Shown piece by piece: positions 51,872 through 60,888 of a stretch of 64,000 nucleotides of DNA (its first letter is position 1; each line of letters opens with the position of its first letter). The translations under genes and the position numbers were made by a program. The notes beneath the pieces were generated by a model. It worked only from the letters and a program-made list of their open reading frames with translations. It did not search any database and was not told the origin of the DNA. Source of the stretch: Oceanivirga miroungae (lineage in GTDB: Bacteria > Fusobacteriota > Fusobacteriia > Fusobacteriales > Leptotrichiaceae). The DNA is taken from positions 372,001-436,000 of the forward strand of contig NZ_CABWIB010000001.1 in assembly GCF_902505095.1 (NCBI RefSeq). The letters run 5' to 3'.

Positions 51872-52499
51872 GAAAATAGTGATTTTTGATTTAGATGGAA
51901 CATTAGTTGATACTATACCAGCAATTTGCAGAAGTGTAAATGTTGTTTTAAAAAAACACGGCTATAATACCTATGATGTTGAAAAATTTAAAGATTTTAT
52001 AGGTAAAGGTTTTTCTGTCTTGTTTGAAAGGATTAATGATATTCAAAAATTAGAACTTAGTAAAGAAATATTAGTAGATGAAGCTATTGTAGAATATAAT
52101 AAAGACTTCCTAAGTGGAATATATATTTATCCAAATATAGATAAACTTTTATCAGAACTTGAAAAAAGAAATATTGATATAGCAATAGTTACTAATAAAG
52201 ATCACGACTTAGCAGTTTTACATTCTAAAACTATATTAAAAGATTTTAATTTTAAATATGTATTTGGACTAAAAAGAAATATTTCATATAAGGGTAAACC
52301 AGATCCATATTACTTAAATGAAATAGCAAAAGAATATGATAAAAAAGATATGCTTTTTGTTGGAGATATGATAGTTGATATAAACACTGCAAAAAATGCA
52401 AATATAGATATGATTTACTTAAATCATGGTTATGGTGAAAAAAATCTTGCCAAAATCAGTATAGATGATCCATTAGAAGTGTTAAAATATTTAGGATAA
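51864..52499 (+). CDS. HAD-family phosphatase (phosphoglycolate phosphatase-like)
   Basis: 211 aa HAD hydrolase with a small helical cap. Motif I is IFDLDGTLVDTIPAI (Asp nucleophile), motif II IAIVTNKD, the Lys is in YKGKPDPYYL, and motif IV is FVGDMIVDINTAKNA. The Gph/PGP type is the best match, but substrate range in this family is broad. AGGAG before ATG 51864. nadK follows after 2 nt. Confidence 0.88.
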   Translation: MSKKIVIFDLDGTLVDTIPAICRSVNVVLKKHGYNTYDVEKFKDFIGKGFSVLFERINDIQKLELSKEILVDEAIVEYNKDFLSGIYIYPNIDKLLSELEKRNIDIAIVTNKDHDLAVLHSKTILKDFNFKYVFGLKRNISYKGKPDPYYLNEIAKEYDKKDMLFVGDMIVDINTAKNANIDMIYLNHGYGEKNLAKISIDDPLEVLKYLG

Positions 52500-52501
52500 T
52501 T

Positions 52502-53230
52502 ATGAAGACTATTGGAATAAAAGTAGTAAAAAAAGATGGAATAGATATATCTAAACAGTTAGAAATATTAAAAGAGAATGGTTTTATTGAAACTAATGAA
52601 AATGTATCGTATATTTTTTCATTTGGAGGAGATGGAACAATACTAAGGGCAAAAAACTATAGCCTAAAACATATGGTACCAATAGTAGCTATAAATTTTG
52701 GTAAGATTGGATACATGGCAGATATAGAGTCAAAAGATATAAAAAAAGTTATTGATTCTATAAAAAATAATGAATATAAATTAAGCAAAAGGTACTTATT
52801 AGAGTGTAATATAGATGATAAGATAATTTACGCCTTAAATGATATAGTATTTAAAAATGAATATATAGAAGAAATAAAGCTATACGATAACAATAATTTA
52901 ATAACATCATATAGAGCAGATGGCCTTATAATCTCAACTCCAACAGGATCTACAGCTTATGCACTAAGTGCAGGTGGGAGTATAATTCACCCTGAACTTA
53001 GACTTTTAAATATAGTGGCAATAGCCTCGCAATATTTATCAAATAGAAGTTTAATTTTAAAAGATACTATTTTAAAAGTAGTATCAGATTCTAATATATA
53101 TGTAGATGGTTTAAAGATTGGAAATAAAAAAAATGTTAGTCTAAAGTTAAGTGATAAATATGTTGAAATATTGGAAACAAATGATATGAATTACTATAAT
53201 GTATTAAAAAATAAATTAGAGTGGAGGTAG
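52502..53230 (+). CDS. nadK: NAD kinase
   Basis: 242 aa, on the short side for the family but with all core motifs: FSFGGDGTILRAKNY (GGDGT with the catalytic Asp), NFGKIGYMAD, and the NAD site YRADGLIISTPTGSTAYALS then GGSIIHPEL. It makes NADP from NAD. Pairs with NadV (41644) for pyridine nucleotide supply. Start ATG 52502 has AGGATAATT, a modest site. Confidence 0.95.
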   Translation: MKTIGIKVVKKDGIDISKQLEILKENGFIETNENVSYIFSFGGDGTILRAKNYSLKHMVPIVAINFGKIGYMADIESKDIKKVIDSIKNNEYKLSKRYLLECNIDDKIIYALNDIVFKNEYIEEIKLYDNNNLITSYRADGLIISTPTGSTAYALSAGGSIIHPELRLLNIVAIASQYLSNRSLILKDTILKVVSDSNIYVDGLKIGNKKNVSLKLSDKYVEILETNDMNYYNVLKNKLEWR

Positions 53231-53231
53231 T

Positions 53232-54179
53232 ATGAAACAAATAATAAAAAAAATATTAATGCTAATATCAACTTTTTTAATTGTTAGTTCATGTACCCCT
53301 TTTTATTTAGCAGCAATAGATATAATGATAAATAGGGTTGTAGATAACAAAGATACCGTTTATGAAAAATATGTAGAAAAAACCGTACCTAAAGATGATA
53401 GTTTAATACCAGAAAGTGACGAATATAAACTAAGTTCAAGAGAAGTTGAAGGTATTAAATATTATTTATATAGAAAAAATGTAAGTGATAATTTAGTTTT
53501 GTATGTACACGGTGGAGCATTTGTAAGAATAGTAATTTATCAAGATTATGTAAAAATGATGCAAGAAATTAAAGATATGTCAAAATCTAATTTTGATATT
53601 GCTTTTTTAAACTATAAGGGTAAAAGATTCCCTAGTCAAACTTATGAGTTAGAAGTGCTACTAAATTATTTAAAACCAAAGTATAAAAAGGTAATTCTTA
53701 TGGGGGATAGTAGTGGTGGAAATGTTGTATTATCTAACACTTTACTTAGAAGAAATTTAAATGAAGAAAAAGTAGATGCCCTTGTACTAATGTCTCCATG
53801 GGCAGACCCAAGTAATAGAGTTAAAAGTAGATTTACAAGGTTTAAACAAGATCTACTAATGGGGAAAAGTATGTATAATAAGTTTTTATTACATAACCCT
53901 TATGTAGAAGGAAATGATGTTAAAAATCCTTTATTATCACCAGTTTATGCTGAGTTTTCTAGTTTCCCTAAAACTTTAATACAGTATGGTGGTTTAGAAA
54001 TATTAGCAGATGATAGTAAAATAGTATGTGAAAAGATAAAAAAAGCAGGTTCACATTGTAAATTAGAAGAGTATGAAAATATGCCTCATGTATTTCAGTT
54101 ATATACAATACTAGATAAAACAGAGCCAGCAAGAAAAAGTATAGTTGAATTTTTAGATGAAGTTTTCTTAGAGAAATAA
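53232..54179 (+). CDS. Lipoprotein alpha/beta-hydrolase, esterase-like (first copy)
   Basis: 315 aa. Lipobox VSSC near residue 21 predicts a lipid anchor facing the periplasm or surface. The hydrolase has the HSL-type oxyanion motif YVHGGAF, nucleophile elbow GDSSGG (Ser), acid EILADDS (Asp) and terminal His in MPHVF. It would hydrolyse short esters or remove acetyl groups; a role on acetylated sugars is possible but unproven. GGAGG before ATG 53232. A paralogue follows after 14 nt. Confidence 0.85.
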   Translation: MKQIIKKILMLISTFLIVSSCTPFYLAAIDIMINRVVDNKDTVYEKYVEKTVPKDDSLIPESDEYKLSSREVEGIKYYLYRKNVSDNLVLYVHGGAFVRIVIYQDYVKMMQEIKDMSKSNFDIAFLNYKGKRFPSQTYELEVLLNYLKPKYKKVILMGDSSGGNVVLSNTLLRRNLNEEKVDALVLMSPWADPSNRVKSRFTRFKQDLLMGKSMYNKFLLHNPYVEGNDVKNPLLSPVYAEFSSFPKTLIQYGGLEILADDSKIVCEKIKKAGSHCKLEEYENMPHVFQLYTILDKTEPARKSIVEFLDEVFLEK

Positions 54180-54193
54180 AAAGGTGGTAAAGT

Positions 54194-55135
54194 TTGTATA
54201 AATTGATAATAGTATTTTTTTTAACAGTTTCGTGTTCAGCAATTAGCATTATTGATTATTCTGATAGGATAATAGGAGAAAATAAGGAACACATATATAA
54301 ATTAGTAAGAAAATATAGAAAAGAGGGGGATCTAGTAGCTCCAAAGGGATATAAATTGAATAAACATAATGATAAAAAACATAGATACTATGTTTTAAGA
54401 AATAATGGGAATAGTGATAATTTGCTTTTATTAGTACATGGCGGTGCTTATGAAAGAACATATATACAACAAAAACAAATAGATTTTTTAGTTGATTTAA
54501 AAGAAAAAAATAACATAGAATATGATAATATTTTAATAGATTATAAGGAAAAAAAATACCCTTATCAAGGTGAGGAATTAGATAACTTAATAGATTTTGT
54601 AATAAAAAAATACAAAAAAGTAGTTTTAATTGGAGATAGTAGTGGTGCAGGTTTAATTTTATCAGTAATATTAAAAAGACAAAGTGAGAATAAGGTAATT
54701 CCAGATGCATTGGTTCTTATGTCACCTCTTGCAGATTTAAAAAATAGAGTAAAAAGTAGATTTAAAAACTTTAAAAATGATTTTTTAGCTGCCAGGAGTA
54801 CTTATTTAACCCCTTTAATTCACAATGAATATGTTGATGAATCAATGTATGAAAATATATATGTATCACCTGTTTATGCTGATTATGTAGACTTTCCTAA
54901 AACCTTAATGCAATATGGTAAAAGTGAAATACTAGCAGATGATAGTATAATAGTATGTAATAAGATAAATAAAAACAATTCAAATTGTATATTAGAAGGG
55001 TATGATGATGTCATTCACGCATTTCAATATTTAAGATTTTTTCATGAAAAAAGAGAATTAGCAATTAAAAATATTAATAAATTTATAGAAAATATTTTTG
55101 GGAGTATAGATGATAAAAGAACTGAAAATAAATAA
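54194..55135 (+). CDS. Lipoprotein alpha/beta-hydrolase, esterase-like (second copy)
   Basis: 313 aa, paralogue of the preceding gene. Lipobox TVSC at residue 14-15; LVHGGAYER (oxyanion), GDSSGAG (Ser), EILADDS (Asp), VIHAF (His). Shared stretches such as RVKSRFKNFKNDFL show tandem duplication. The start is TTG at 54194 with AAGGTGG upstream, which gives an unusually short signal sequence. The end overlaps recN by 26 nt. Confidence 0.83.
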   Translation: MYKLIIVFFLTVSCSAISIIDYSDRIIGENKEHIYKLVRKYRKEGDLVAPKGYKLNKHNDKKHRYYVLRNNGNSDNLLLLVHGGAYERTYIQQKQIDFLVDLKEKNNIEYDNILIDYKEKKYPYQGEELDNLIDFVIKKYKKVVLIGDSSGAGLILSVILKRQSENKVIPDALVLMSPLADLKNRVKSRFKNFKNDFLAARSTYLTPLIHNEYVDESMYENIYVSPVYADYVDFPKTLMQYGKSEILADDSIIVCNKINKNNSNCILEGYDDVIHAFQYLRFFHEKRELAIKNINKFIENIFGSIDDKRTENK

Positions 55136-56759
55136 TTTAGCAATAATTAAAGAATTAAAAATGGAGTTAGATTCTAACTTTTCAACCTTAACAGGTGAAA
55201 CAGGAGCAGGTAAGTCAATAATTTTAGATGGAATTTCACTGATATTAGGTAGTAGATCAAATGTTTTATCTATTAGAAATGGAGAAAATAAGTTATCTGT
55301 TGAAGCAATAATTGAGTTAAATGATAAAAATTTAGAAAAAATAAGAAAAACATATGATACTATACCAATAGAAAGTAATGAGTTAATAATTTATAGGGAA
55401 GTTACAAAAGATAATAAATCAAAAATTACTATAAATGATAAAAGAGTAACATTAAATTTATTAAAAGAGTTAAGTTCAAATTTAGTAGATATAGTTGGAC
55501 AACATGAAAATCAATATTTATTAAATAAAGAATATCATATTGATTTGCTAGATGCTTTTTTAAAAGAGAAGGAGAATTTATCTAAATATATAAAAGAAAT
55601 AAAAGATATAGAAAAAGAAATAGAAAAATTAGAAGAAGAAAAGAAAAATATAATAGAAAAGAAAGATTTATATGAATTTAATATACAAGAAATAGAAAAA
55701 CTAAATCTATATGCTGGTATGGATAAAGAATTAGAAGATGAATATAAGCTAATATTTAATAGTGGTAGAATAGTAGAGGCCTATGAAAAGCTTACTTATG
55801 AAATAGATAACGGCTTATTAGCATCTATAAAAAAATGTATTAAAAGCATGGATTCTATATCAGATCTAACTGATGATACTAAAGAAATTACTAATAAATT
55901 AGAAAATATTAAAGAAAATATTTTAGATGTATATTCAGATTTATCTTATTCTAATGATTTTTCAGATAGTGATTTAAGATTAGAAAAAATATCAGATAGT
56001 TTATCTAAGATAAATAAGATAAAAAATAAGTATAAAATGAATATAGAAAATATCATTGCATACAAAGATGATATGATAGAAAAGCTTGAAAAGATGACAT
56101 ATTCAGATGATTTGATAAATGAATTAAATGTAGCGAAAGATAAAATTATAGAAAAATACTATGAACTTTCATATAAGCTAAGTGAGAATAGAAAAAATAT
56201 AGCTTTATTTATTGAAAAAGAAATAAATAAAGAATTAAAAGACCTAAATATGAAAGAAGCAGAATTTAAGGTTGATTTTAAAGAAAAAAAAGAGCTTAGT
56301 GAAAATGGAATTGATGTAGTTGAATTTTTAATAAGAACTAATAAGGGTACAAACTTTGATAAATTAAGTAAAATTGCATCTGGTGGTGAAATTTCAAGAA
56401 TAATGTTAGCATTAAAACTAATATTTTCAAAAGTAGATAAATTAGAAACTTTAATATTTGATGAAATTGATGCTGGTATATCAGGAGAAACTGTAAAAAT
56501 GGTTGCAAGAAAATTAAAAAAATTATCAAAAGATATTCAATTAATTTGTGTAACACATTCACCTAATATAGCAATTTTATCAGATGAGCAGTTCTTAATA
56601 GAAAAAAATATTTTAGATAGTAAAACTGAAACAAGTATAAGAAAACTTAACGAAGAAGAGAAAATAGAAGAAATAGCAAGAATTATAAGTGGTAATAATA
56701 TAAGTGAAGATTTAAAAAATCATATAAAAAATGAAATAAAAAAGGGTAAATATGAATAG
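55110..56759 (+). CDS. recN: DNA repair protein RecN
   Basis: 549 aa SMC-like ATPase. N-terminal ELKINNLAIIKELKMELD and Walker A TGETGAGKSIILDGI, two long coiled-coil arms (about 150-210 and 270-370), signature KIASGGEISRIMLALKLI and Walker B TLIFDEIDAGISGE, then CVTHSPNIA. It acts at double-strand breaks. ATG 55110 follows TGGGAG and lies inside the end of the esterase gene. It overlaps xer by 8 nt. Confidence 0.96.
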   Translation: MIKELKINNLAIIKELKMELDSNFSTLTGETGAGKSIILDGISLILGSRSNVLSIRNGENKLSVEAIIELNDKNLEKIRKTYDTIPIESNELIIYREVTKDNKSKITINDKRVTLNLLKELSSNLVDIVGQHENQYLLNKEYHIDLLDAFLKEKENLSKYIKEIKDIEKEIEKLEEEKKNIIEKKDLYEFNIQEIEKLNLYAGMDKELEDEYKLIFNSGRIVEAYEKLTYEIDNGLLASIKKCIKSMDSISDLTDDTKEITNKLENIKENILDVYSDLSYSNDFSDSDLRLEKISDSLSKINKIKNKYKMNIENIIAYKDDMIEKLEKMTYSDDLINELNVAKDKIIEKYYELSYKLSENRKNIALFIEKEINKELKDLNMKEAEFKVDFKEKKELSENGIDVVEFLIRTNKGTNFDKLSKIASGGEISRIMLALKLIFSKVDKLETLIFDEIDAGISGETVKMVARKLKKLSKDIQLICVTHSPNIAILSDEQFLIEKNILDSKTETSIRKLNEEEKIEEIARIISGNNISEDLKNHIKNEIKKGKYE

Positions 56760-57630
56760 TGAAACAAATGTTTTAGTTGTAGAATTTTTGGATTATTTGA
56801 AAATAGAAAAAGGTCTTAGCGAAAATACTGTAAAAAGTTACAGGGTAGATCTTTATGAATTTTTTAAAATAATAAGTAAAAGTTATGAGAAAATTGAAAA
56901 AGAAGATATTTATACATATATAGATAATATGAGAAATAAGTTTAAAAATAATACAGTACAAAGGAAAGTATCTGCTGTTAAAACTTTTTTTAAGTATCTA
57001 TATATGAATAAAAAGATAAAAAAAGATCCACTAAATACAATAAAACTTATGAAAAAAGAAACAAGGTTACCTGAAATAATAGATGAAGAAGAGTTTAATA
57101 AGATTATAGAAACATTTAACCATAATCCAAAGGATGTAAGAGATAAGCTAATTTTAAAACTTTTAATGGCTAGTGGAGCTAGAATATCAGAAATTGTAAA
57201 CTTAGATGTATCAAATATTAAAGATAATGACTACAGATATATAAAAGTTTTAGGTAAAGGAAGTAAGTACAGATTCATTCCTATATATGATAAAATTGCT
57301 GATGAGATAAAAGAGTATATAGAAAAGGAAAGAGAAGAAATAAAAAGTTCAAAAAAAGACTATAAGTTATTTCCGGGAGCTAGTAGAACAACTTTTTATC
57401 TTAAATTAAGAGAAAAAGCTAAAAATGCAGGCATAAATAAAAATGTTCATCCTCATACAATAAGACACTCAGTGGCAAGTCTACTTTTAAAAAATGGACT
57501 AGATATTAGATATGTTCAAGAGTTACTAGGACATAGTAGTATTACAACAACAGAGCATTATACTCATGTAGAAAAGTCTAAGTTAAAGTCAATATATGAT
57601 AATGTTGGTTTAGGTGATGATGTTGAATAA
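56752..57630 (+). CDS. xerD: Tyrosine recombinase, XerC/XerD type
   Basis: 292 aa, the length of XerC/XerD. N-terminal SAM-like domain (FLDYLKIEKGLSENTVKSYR). Catalytic residues: Arg144 in ASGARISEI, His235 and Arg238 in HPHTIRHS, His261 in LLGHSSITTTE, Tyr270 in EHYTH. It most likely resolves chromosome dimers at dif. The gene sits in a housekeeping operon, which argues against a phage or integron integrase. Whether it is XerC or XerD, or a single Xer, is not clear. Confidence 0.88.
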   Translation: MNSETNVLVVEFLDYLKIEKGLSENTVKSYRVDLYEFFKIISKSYEKIEKEDIYTYIDNMRNKFKNNTVQRKVSAVKTFFKYLYMNKKIKKDPLNTIKLMKKETRLPEIIDEEEFNKIIETFNHNPKDVRDKLILKLLMASGARISEIVNLDVSNIKDNDYRYIKVLGKGSKYRFIPIYDKIADEIKEYIEKEREEIKSSKKDYKLFPGASRTTFYLKLREKAKNAGINKNVHPHTIRHSVASLLLKNGLDIRYVQELLGHSSITTTEHYTHVEKSKLKSIYDNVGLGDDVE

Positions 57631-58006
57631 ATTAAAGATTATAATAAACTTAAAGATAAATAAATTATTAAAATTGTCAATTTTTGCTTTTTTACTAAGT
57701 TATTTTTTAACCTTATATAATAACGATATAGTATATTTTCTTTTATTGTCTTGGCTATATCTTATATACAATTTAGTTTTAATTTACTATAAGAACACAA
57801 AGATAATATTAAATTTTTTATTAGCATTAATTGATTTGATATATATTAGTTTATTTAGTTTTAATTTAATGTATATTTTAGTATACTTATTTATCACCTT
57901 ATTTCTAACCTATAGAGATAGGGAGAATATGAAAAATAATATAGAATTTTATTTAATTTATACAATAGTAAAAATAATATTTATTATTTTACTAATTTTA
58001 ATATAG
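57617..58006 (+). CDS. Small polytopic membrane protein
   Basis: About 129 aa with four predicted membrane segments and few charges outside the ends (KLKIIINLKINKLLKL at the start; YRDRENMKNN near the end). GTG 57614, ATG 57617 and ATG 57620 are all possible starts; AGGTG at 57612 is close to all three. It overlaps the xer end by 14 nt and precedes ymdB by 12 nt. Not recognised; no functional clue beyond the operon. Confidence 0.6.
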   Translation: MMLNKLKIIINLKINKLLKLSIFAFLLSYFLTLYNNDIVYFLLLSWLYLIYNLVLIYYKNTKIILNFLLALIDLIYISLFSFNLMYILVYLFITLFLTYRDRENMKNNIEFYLIYTIVKIIFIILLILI

Positions 58007-58018
58007 AAGGGTTTTAAT

Positions 58019-58798
58019 ATGAAAATGGTAATGATAGGAGATGTAGTAGGTGAACCAGGTAGAGATATACTATATAAATTCCTAGAAAAAAGAAAAAATG
58101 ATTATGATTTCATCATAGTAAATGGTGAAAATGCAGCTAGTGGATTTGGAATAACTCCAAAGATAGCTAAAAGTTTTTTAGATAAAGGTGTTACAGTAAT
58201 TACATTAGGGAATCATACATATGATAGAAAAGAAATATACAGTTATTTAGATGAAGAAAAAAGAATAATAAGACCACTAAATTATCATGAGGCTAATAGT
58301 GGGCATGGTTATGTAGTTGTAAATAAAAATGGAGTAAGAGTTGCAGTTATTAACTTGCAAGGAAAAGTTTTTATGCAACCAATTGCCTGTCCTTTTTTAG
58401 CAATAGATGATTTTATTCCTAAAATAAAGGATAAGGTAGATATAATAATAGTTGATTTTCATGCTGAGGCAACAAGTGAAAAACAAGCAATGGGTTGGAA
58501 TTTGGCTGGAAATGTAAGTGTAATTTATGGAACACATACACATACACAAACAAGTGATGATAGAATACTTTATGGTAAAACTGGCTTTATAACAGACATT
58601 GGTATGACTGGTGGATTTGATGGAGTTTTAGGTATGAATAAAAGAGAAAGCCTAAAAAGATTAAAAGAAGGTTTTAGTTCAAGATATGTACCTTGTGAAG
58701 AAAATTTAAGAATACATGGTATAGAATGTATTGTAAATGAAAAAACAGGTTTTTGTGAAAGCATTAAAAGACTTGATTTAGGGTATGATGAAATATGA
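58019..58798 (+). CDS. ymdB: YmdB-family metallophosphoesterase
   Basis: 259 aa. Motifs: MIGDVVGEPGRDIL (metal Asp), VNGENAASGFGITP, TLGNHTYDRKEI (Asn-His), VDFHAEATSEK and GTHTHTQTSDDRI, all typical of the YmdB/TIGR00282 family. B. subtilis YmdB hydrolyses 2',3'-cyclic AMP and affects biofilm versus motility decisions. ATG 58019 behind AAGGG. It overlaps prmA by 4 nt. Confidence 0.93.
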   Translation: MKMVMIGDVVGEPGRDILYKFLEKRKNDYDFIIVNGENAASGFGITPKIAKSFLDKGVTVITLGNHTYDRKEIYSYLDEEKRIIRPLNYHEANSGHGYVVVNKNGVRVAVINLQGKVFMQPIACPFLAIDDFIPKIKDKVDIIIVDFHAEATSEKQAMGWNLAGNVSVIYGTHTHTQTSDDRILYGKTGFITDIGMTGGFDGVLGMNKRESLKRLKEGFSSRYVPCEENLRIHGIECIVNEKTGFCESIKRLDLGYDEI

Positions 58799-59724
58799 TA
58801 TTAAAAAAGATTAAAATAAGTTATTATTCTGATTTTCTAGAAAAAACAAAAGATAAGATAGTAAAGGTATTAAATGAATTTGGTGTTTTTTCTTTTGAGT
58901 TAGTAGAAGATTTTACAAATAATAAATTAGATTATGATGTCAATGAATATAAGTTAGATACTTGGGAAATAATATTTTATTTGCCAAATAATAGATTTTT
59001 ACAAGACAAGATAAATCAAATAAATAAAAGACTCAGTGATTTATTAGATGAAAGTGAACTAATTGAAATATATGAAGCTATATTAGATACTGATTCATAT
59101 AAAGATGAATGGAAAAAAAGCTTTATAACAACTAAGATTACAGATAGAATAACGGTAAATCCTAGTTGGCTTAATTATGAAAAAGAAAATGAAGATGAAA
59201 TTGTAATAAATATAGATCCCTCAATAGCCTTTGGAACAGGAACACATGAAACTACTTCTTTATGCATAGATATGCTTCAAAAATATTCAGATGATAAAGA
59301 AGAAATTCTAGATATTGGTTGTGGGTCAGGAATACTTATGTTAATAGCTAGAAAGCTAGGTATAAAATATGCAGAAGGTATTGATATAGATAAAAACTGT
59401 AAAGAAGTAGTTGAAACTAATTTTAAATTAAATAATTTAGATAACTATAGTGTTAAAATAGGGAATCTAGTTGATAAAATAGATAAAACATTTGATATTG
59501 TAGTTTCTAATATATTAGTAGATGTATTAGAACATTTATTAGAAGACATTAAAAAAGTAATAAAAAAAGATACAATTTTAATTTTTTCAGGTATTTTAAA
59601 GGAAAAAGAAGTTAGATTTTTAGAAAAAGCCAAAAAGAAAAATCTAGTTCTAATAGATAGAAAAGAAAAAAATGCATGGGTAAGTTTAGTGTTTAAGGGG
59701 GGTATAGATGATAATAGCAATTGA
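58795..59724 (+). CDS. prmA: Ribosomal protein L11 methyltransferase
   Basis: 309 aa. The N-terminal substrate-recognition domain is followed by the SAM methyltransferase domain: IDPSIAFGTGTHETTSLCID, ILDIGCGSGILMLIA (SAM loop), GIDIDKNC and VVSNILVDVLEHL (NxL-type). PrmA methylates L11 in the cytoplasm. ATG overlaps the ymdB stop; its own stop lies 17 nt inside cmk. Confidence 0.95.
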   Translation: MILKKIKISYYSDFLEKTKDKIVKVLNEFGVFSFELVEDFTNNKLDYDVNEYKLDTWEIIFYLPNNRFLQDKINQINKRLSDLLDESELIEIYEAILDTDSYKDEWKKSFITTKITDRITVNPSWLNYEKENEDEIVINIDPSIAFGTGTHETTSLCIDMLQKYSDDKEEILDIGCGSGILMLIARKLGIKYAEGIDIDKNCKEVVETNFKLNNLDNYSVKIGNLVDKIDKTFDIVVSNILVDVLEHLLEDIKKVIKKDTILIFSGILKEKEVRFLEKAKKKNLVLIDRKEKNAWVSLVFKGGIDDNSN

Positions 59725-60334
59725 TGGGCCTAGTGGAGTAGGTAAAAGTAGCATTGCAAAAGCGATTTCTAAGAAATTAAATATATATCACCTAGACACA
59801 GGAGCTATGTATAGAACATTAGCATACAAGCTAAAAAAAGATAATATAGAATTTAGTAAAGAATTATTAAAGGATTTTGATTTTCAAATAAAAGATAATA
59901 AATTTTACTTAGATAATGAAGATATTACTGACAAGATAAGAGAAAACGATATTTCAATATTAGCTTCAAACATATCTAAAATAAAAGAAGTTAGAGAATT
60001 TATGGTAGAGCTTCAAAGAAAAATTTCGAATAATAAAGATGTAGTTTTAGATGGGAGAGATATTGCAACTGTAGTTTTTCCAAATGCAGATATAAAACTA
60101 TATATTGATGCTAGTGCTGAAATTAGGGCAAAAAGAAGATTTTTAGAATTAAATGAAACTATTAGCTTTGATAAAATTTTAGAAGATATAAAAAATAGAG
60201 ATTATCAAGATATGACAAGAGAAATTGCACCTCTTGTAAAAGCAGATGATGCTATTTTAGTAGATACTAGTAATATGAGTTTAGAAGAAGTTATAAAAAA
60301 AATAATTGATATAATAGAAGGGGAACAAAAATGA
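59708..60334 (+). CDS. cmk: Cytidylate kinase
   Basis: 208 aa. P-loop IAIDGPSGVGKSSIAKAI, YHLDTGAMYRTLAYK, VVLDGRDIATVVFPNADIKL and the RDYQDMTREIAPLVKADDA stretch are standard for Cmk. It phosphorylates CMP and dCMP. AAGGGGGG precedes ATG 59708 inside prmA. It overlaps cvpA by 4 nt. Confidence 0.97.
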   Translation: MIIAIDGPSGVGKSSIAKAISKKLNIYHLDTGAMYRTLAYKLKKDNIEFSKELLKDFDFQIKDNKFYLDNEDITDKIRENDISILASNISKIKEVREFMVELQRKISNNKDVVLDGRDIATVVFPNADIKLYIDASAEIRAKRRFLELNETISFDKILEDIKNRDYQDMTREIAPLVKADDAILVDTSNMSLEEVIKKIIDIIEGEQK

Positions 60335-60888
60335 TTTTAGACATAGTTTTAGGAGTTTTATTAGTACTTTTATTTTTAAGAGGTATATATAAAGGTGCTA
60401 TATACATGGTTTTTGGATTAGCTAAAGTAATATTAGCTATAATTTTCACACCAGTTTTTAAAGGATATATATATGAATATATAAAAGACTATAACCTATG
60501 GTTATCACCTAATATATTAGCATATATAATTACTTTTATGATAATTATTATAATAGTTACTATAATTCAAGAAATATTTACAAAATTTGTAAAAATAACA
60601 GGATTAGGTACATTTGATAGATTATTAGGAGCAGTAGTAGGTATTTTAGAGGGAGTAGTTTTAGCCTTTTTTATAATAATAGCTATGCTGTATGCAAAAG
60701 ACTACAATAATTCTTTAACTGACACTTTATATAGTAGTAAAATAGCATACAATTTATCTTTATATACTCATGATATAAACGAAAGATTCCCAGAAAAAAT
60801 AAGAGAAAAATTAGATAATTTCTATTATGAAAATAAAAAAAGAGAATTAAAAGATAAGATTTTAAATAAATTAGAAATAGGTGAATAA
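60331..60888 (+). CDS. cvpA: CvpA family membrane protein
   Basis: 185 aa. Four N-terminal membrane segments start ILDIVLGVLLVLLFLRGIYK (20 residues), the second half having TGLGTFDRLLGAVVGILEG, the conserved CvpA motif. A charged C-terminal tail follows. CvpA proteins are needed for colicin V production in E. coli and in several species help envelope stress tolerance. Overlaps cmk by 4 nt and rodA by 1 nt. Confidence 0.87.
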   Translation: MILDIVLGVLLVLLFLRGIYKGAIYMVFGLAKVILAIIFTPVFKGYIYEYIKDYNLWLSPNILAYIITFMIIIIIVTIIQEIFTKFVKITGLGTFDRLLGAVVGILEGVVLAFFIIIAMLYAKDYNNSLTDTLYSSKIAYNLSLYTHDINERFPEKIREKLDNFYYENKKRELKDKILNKLEIGE

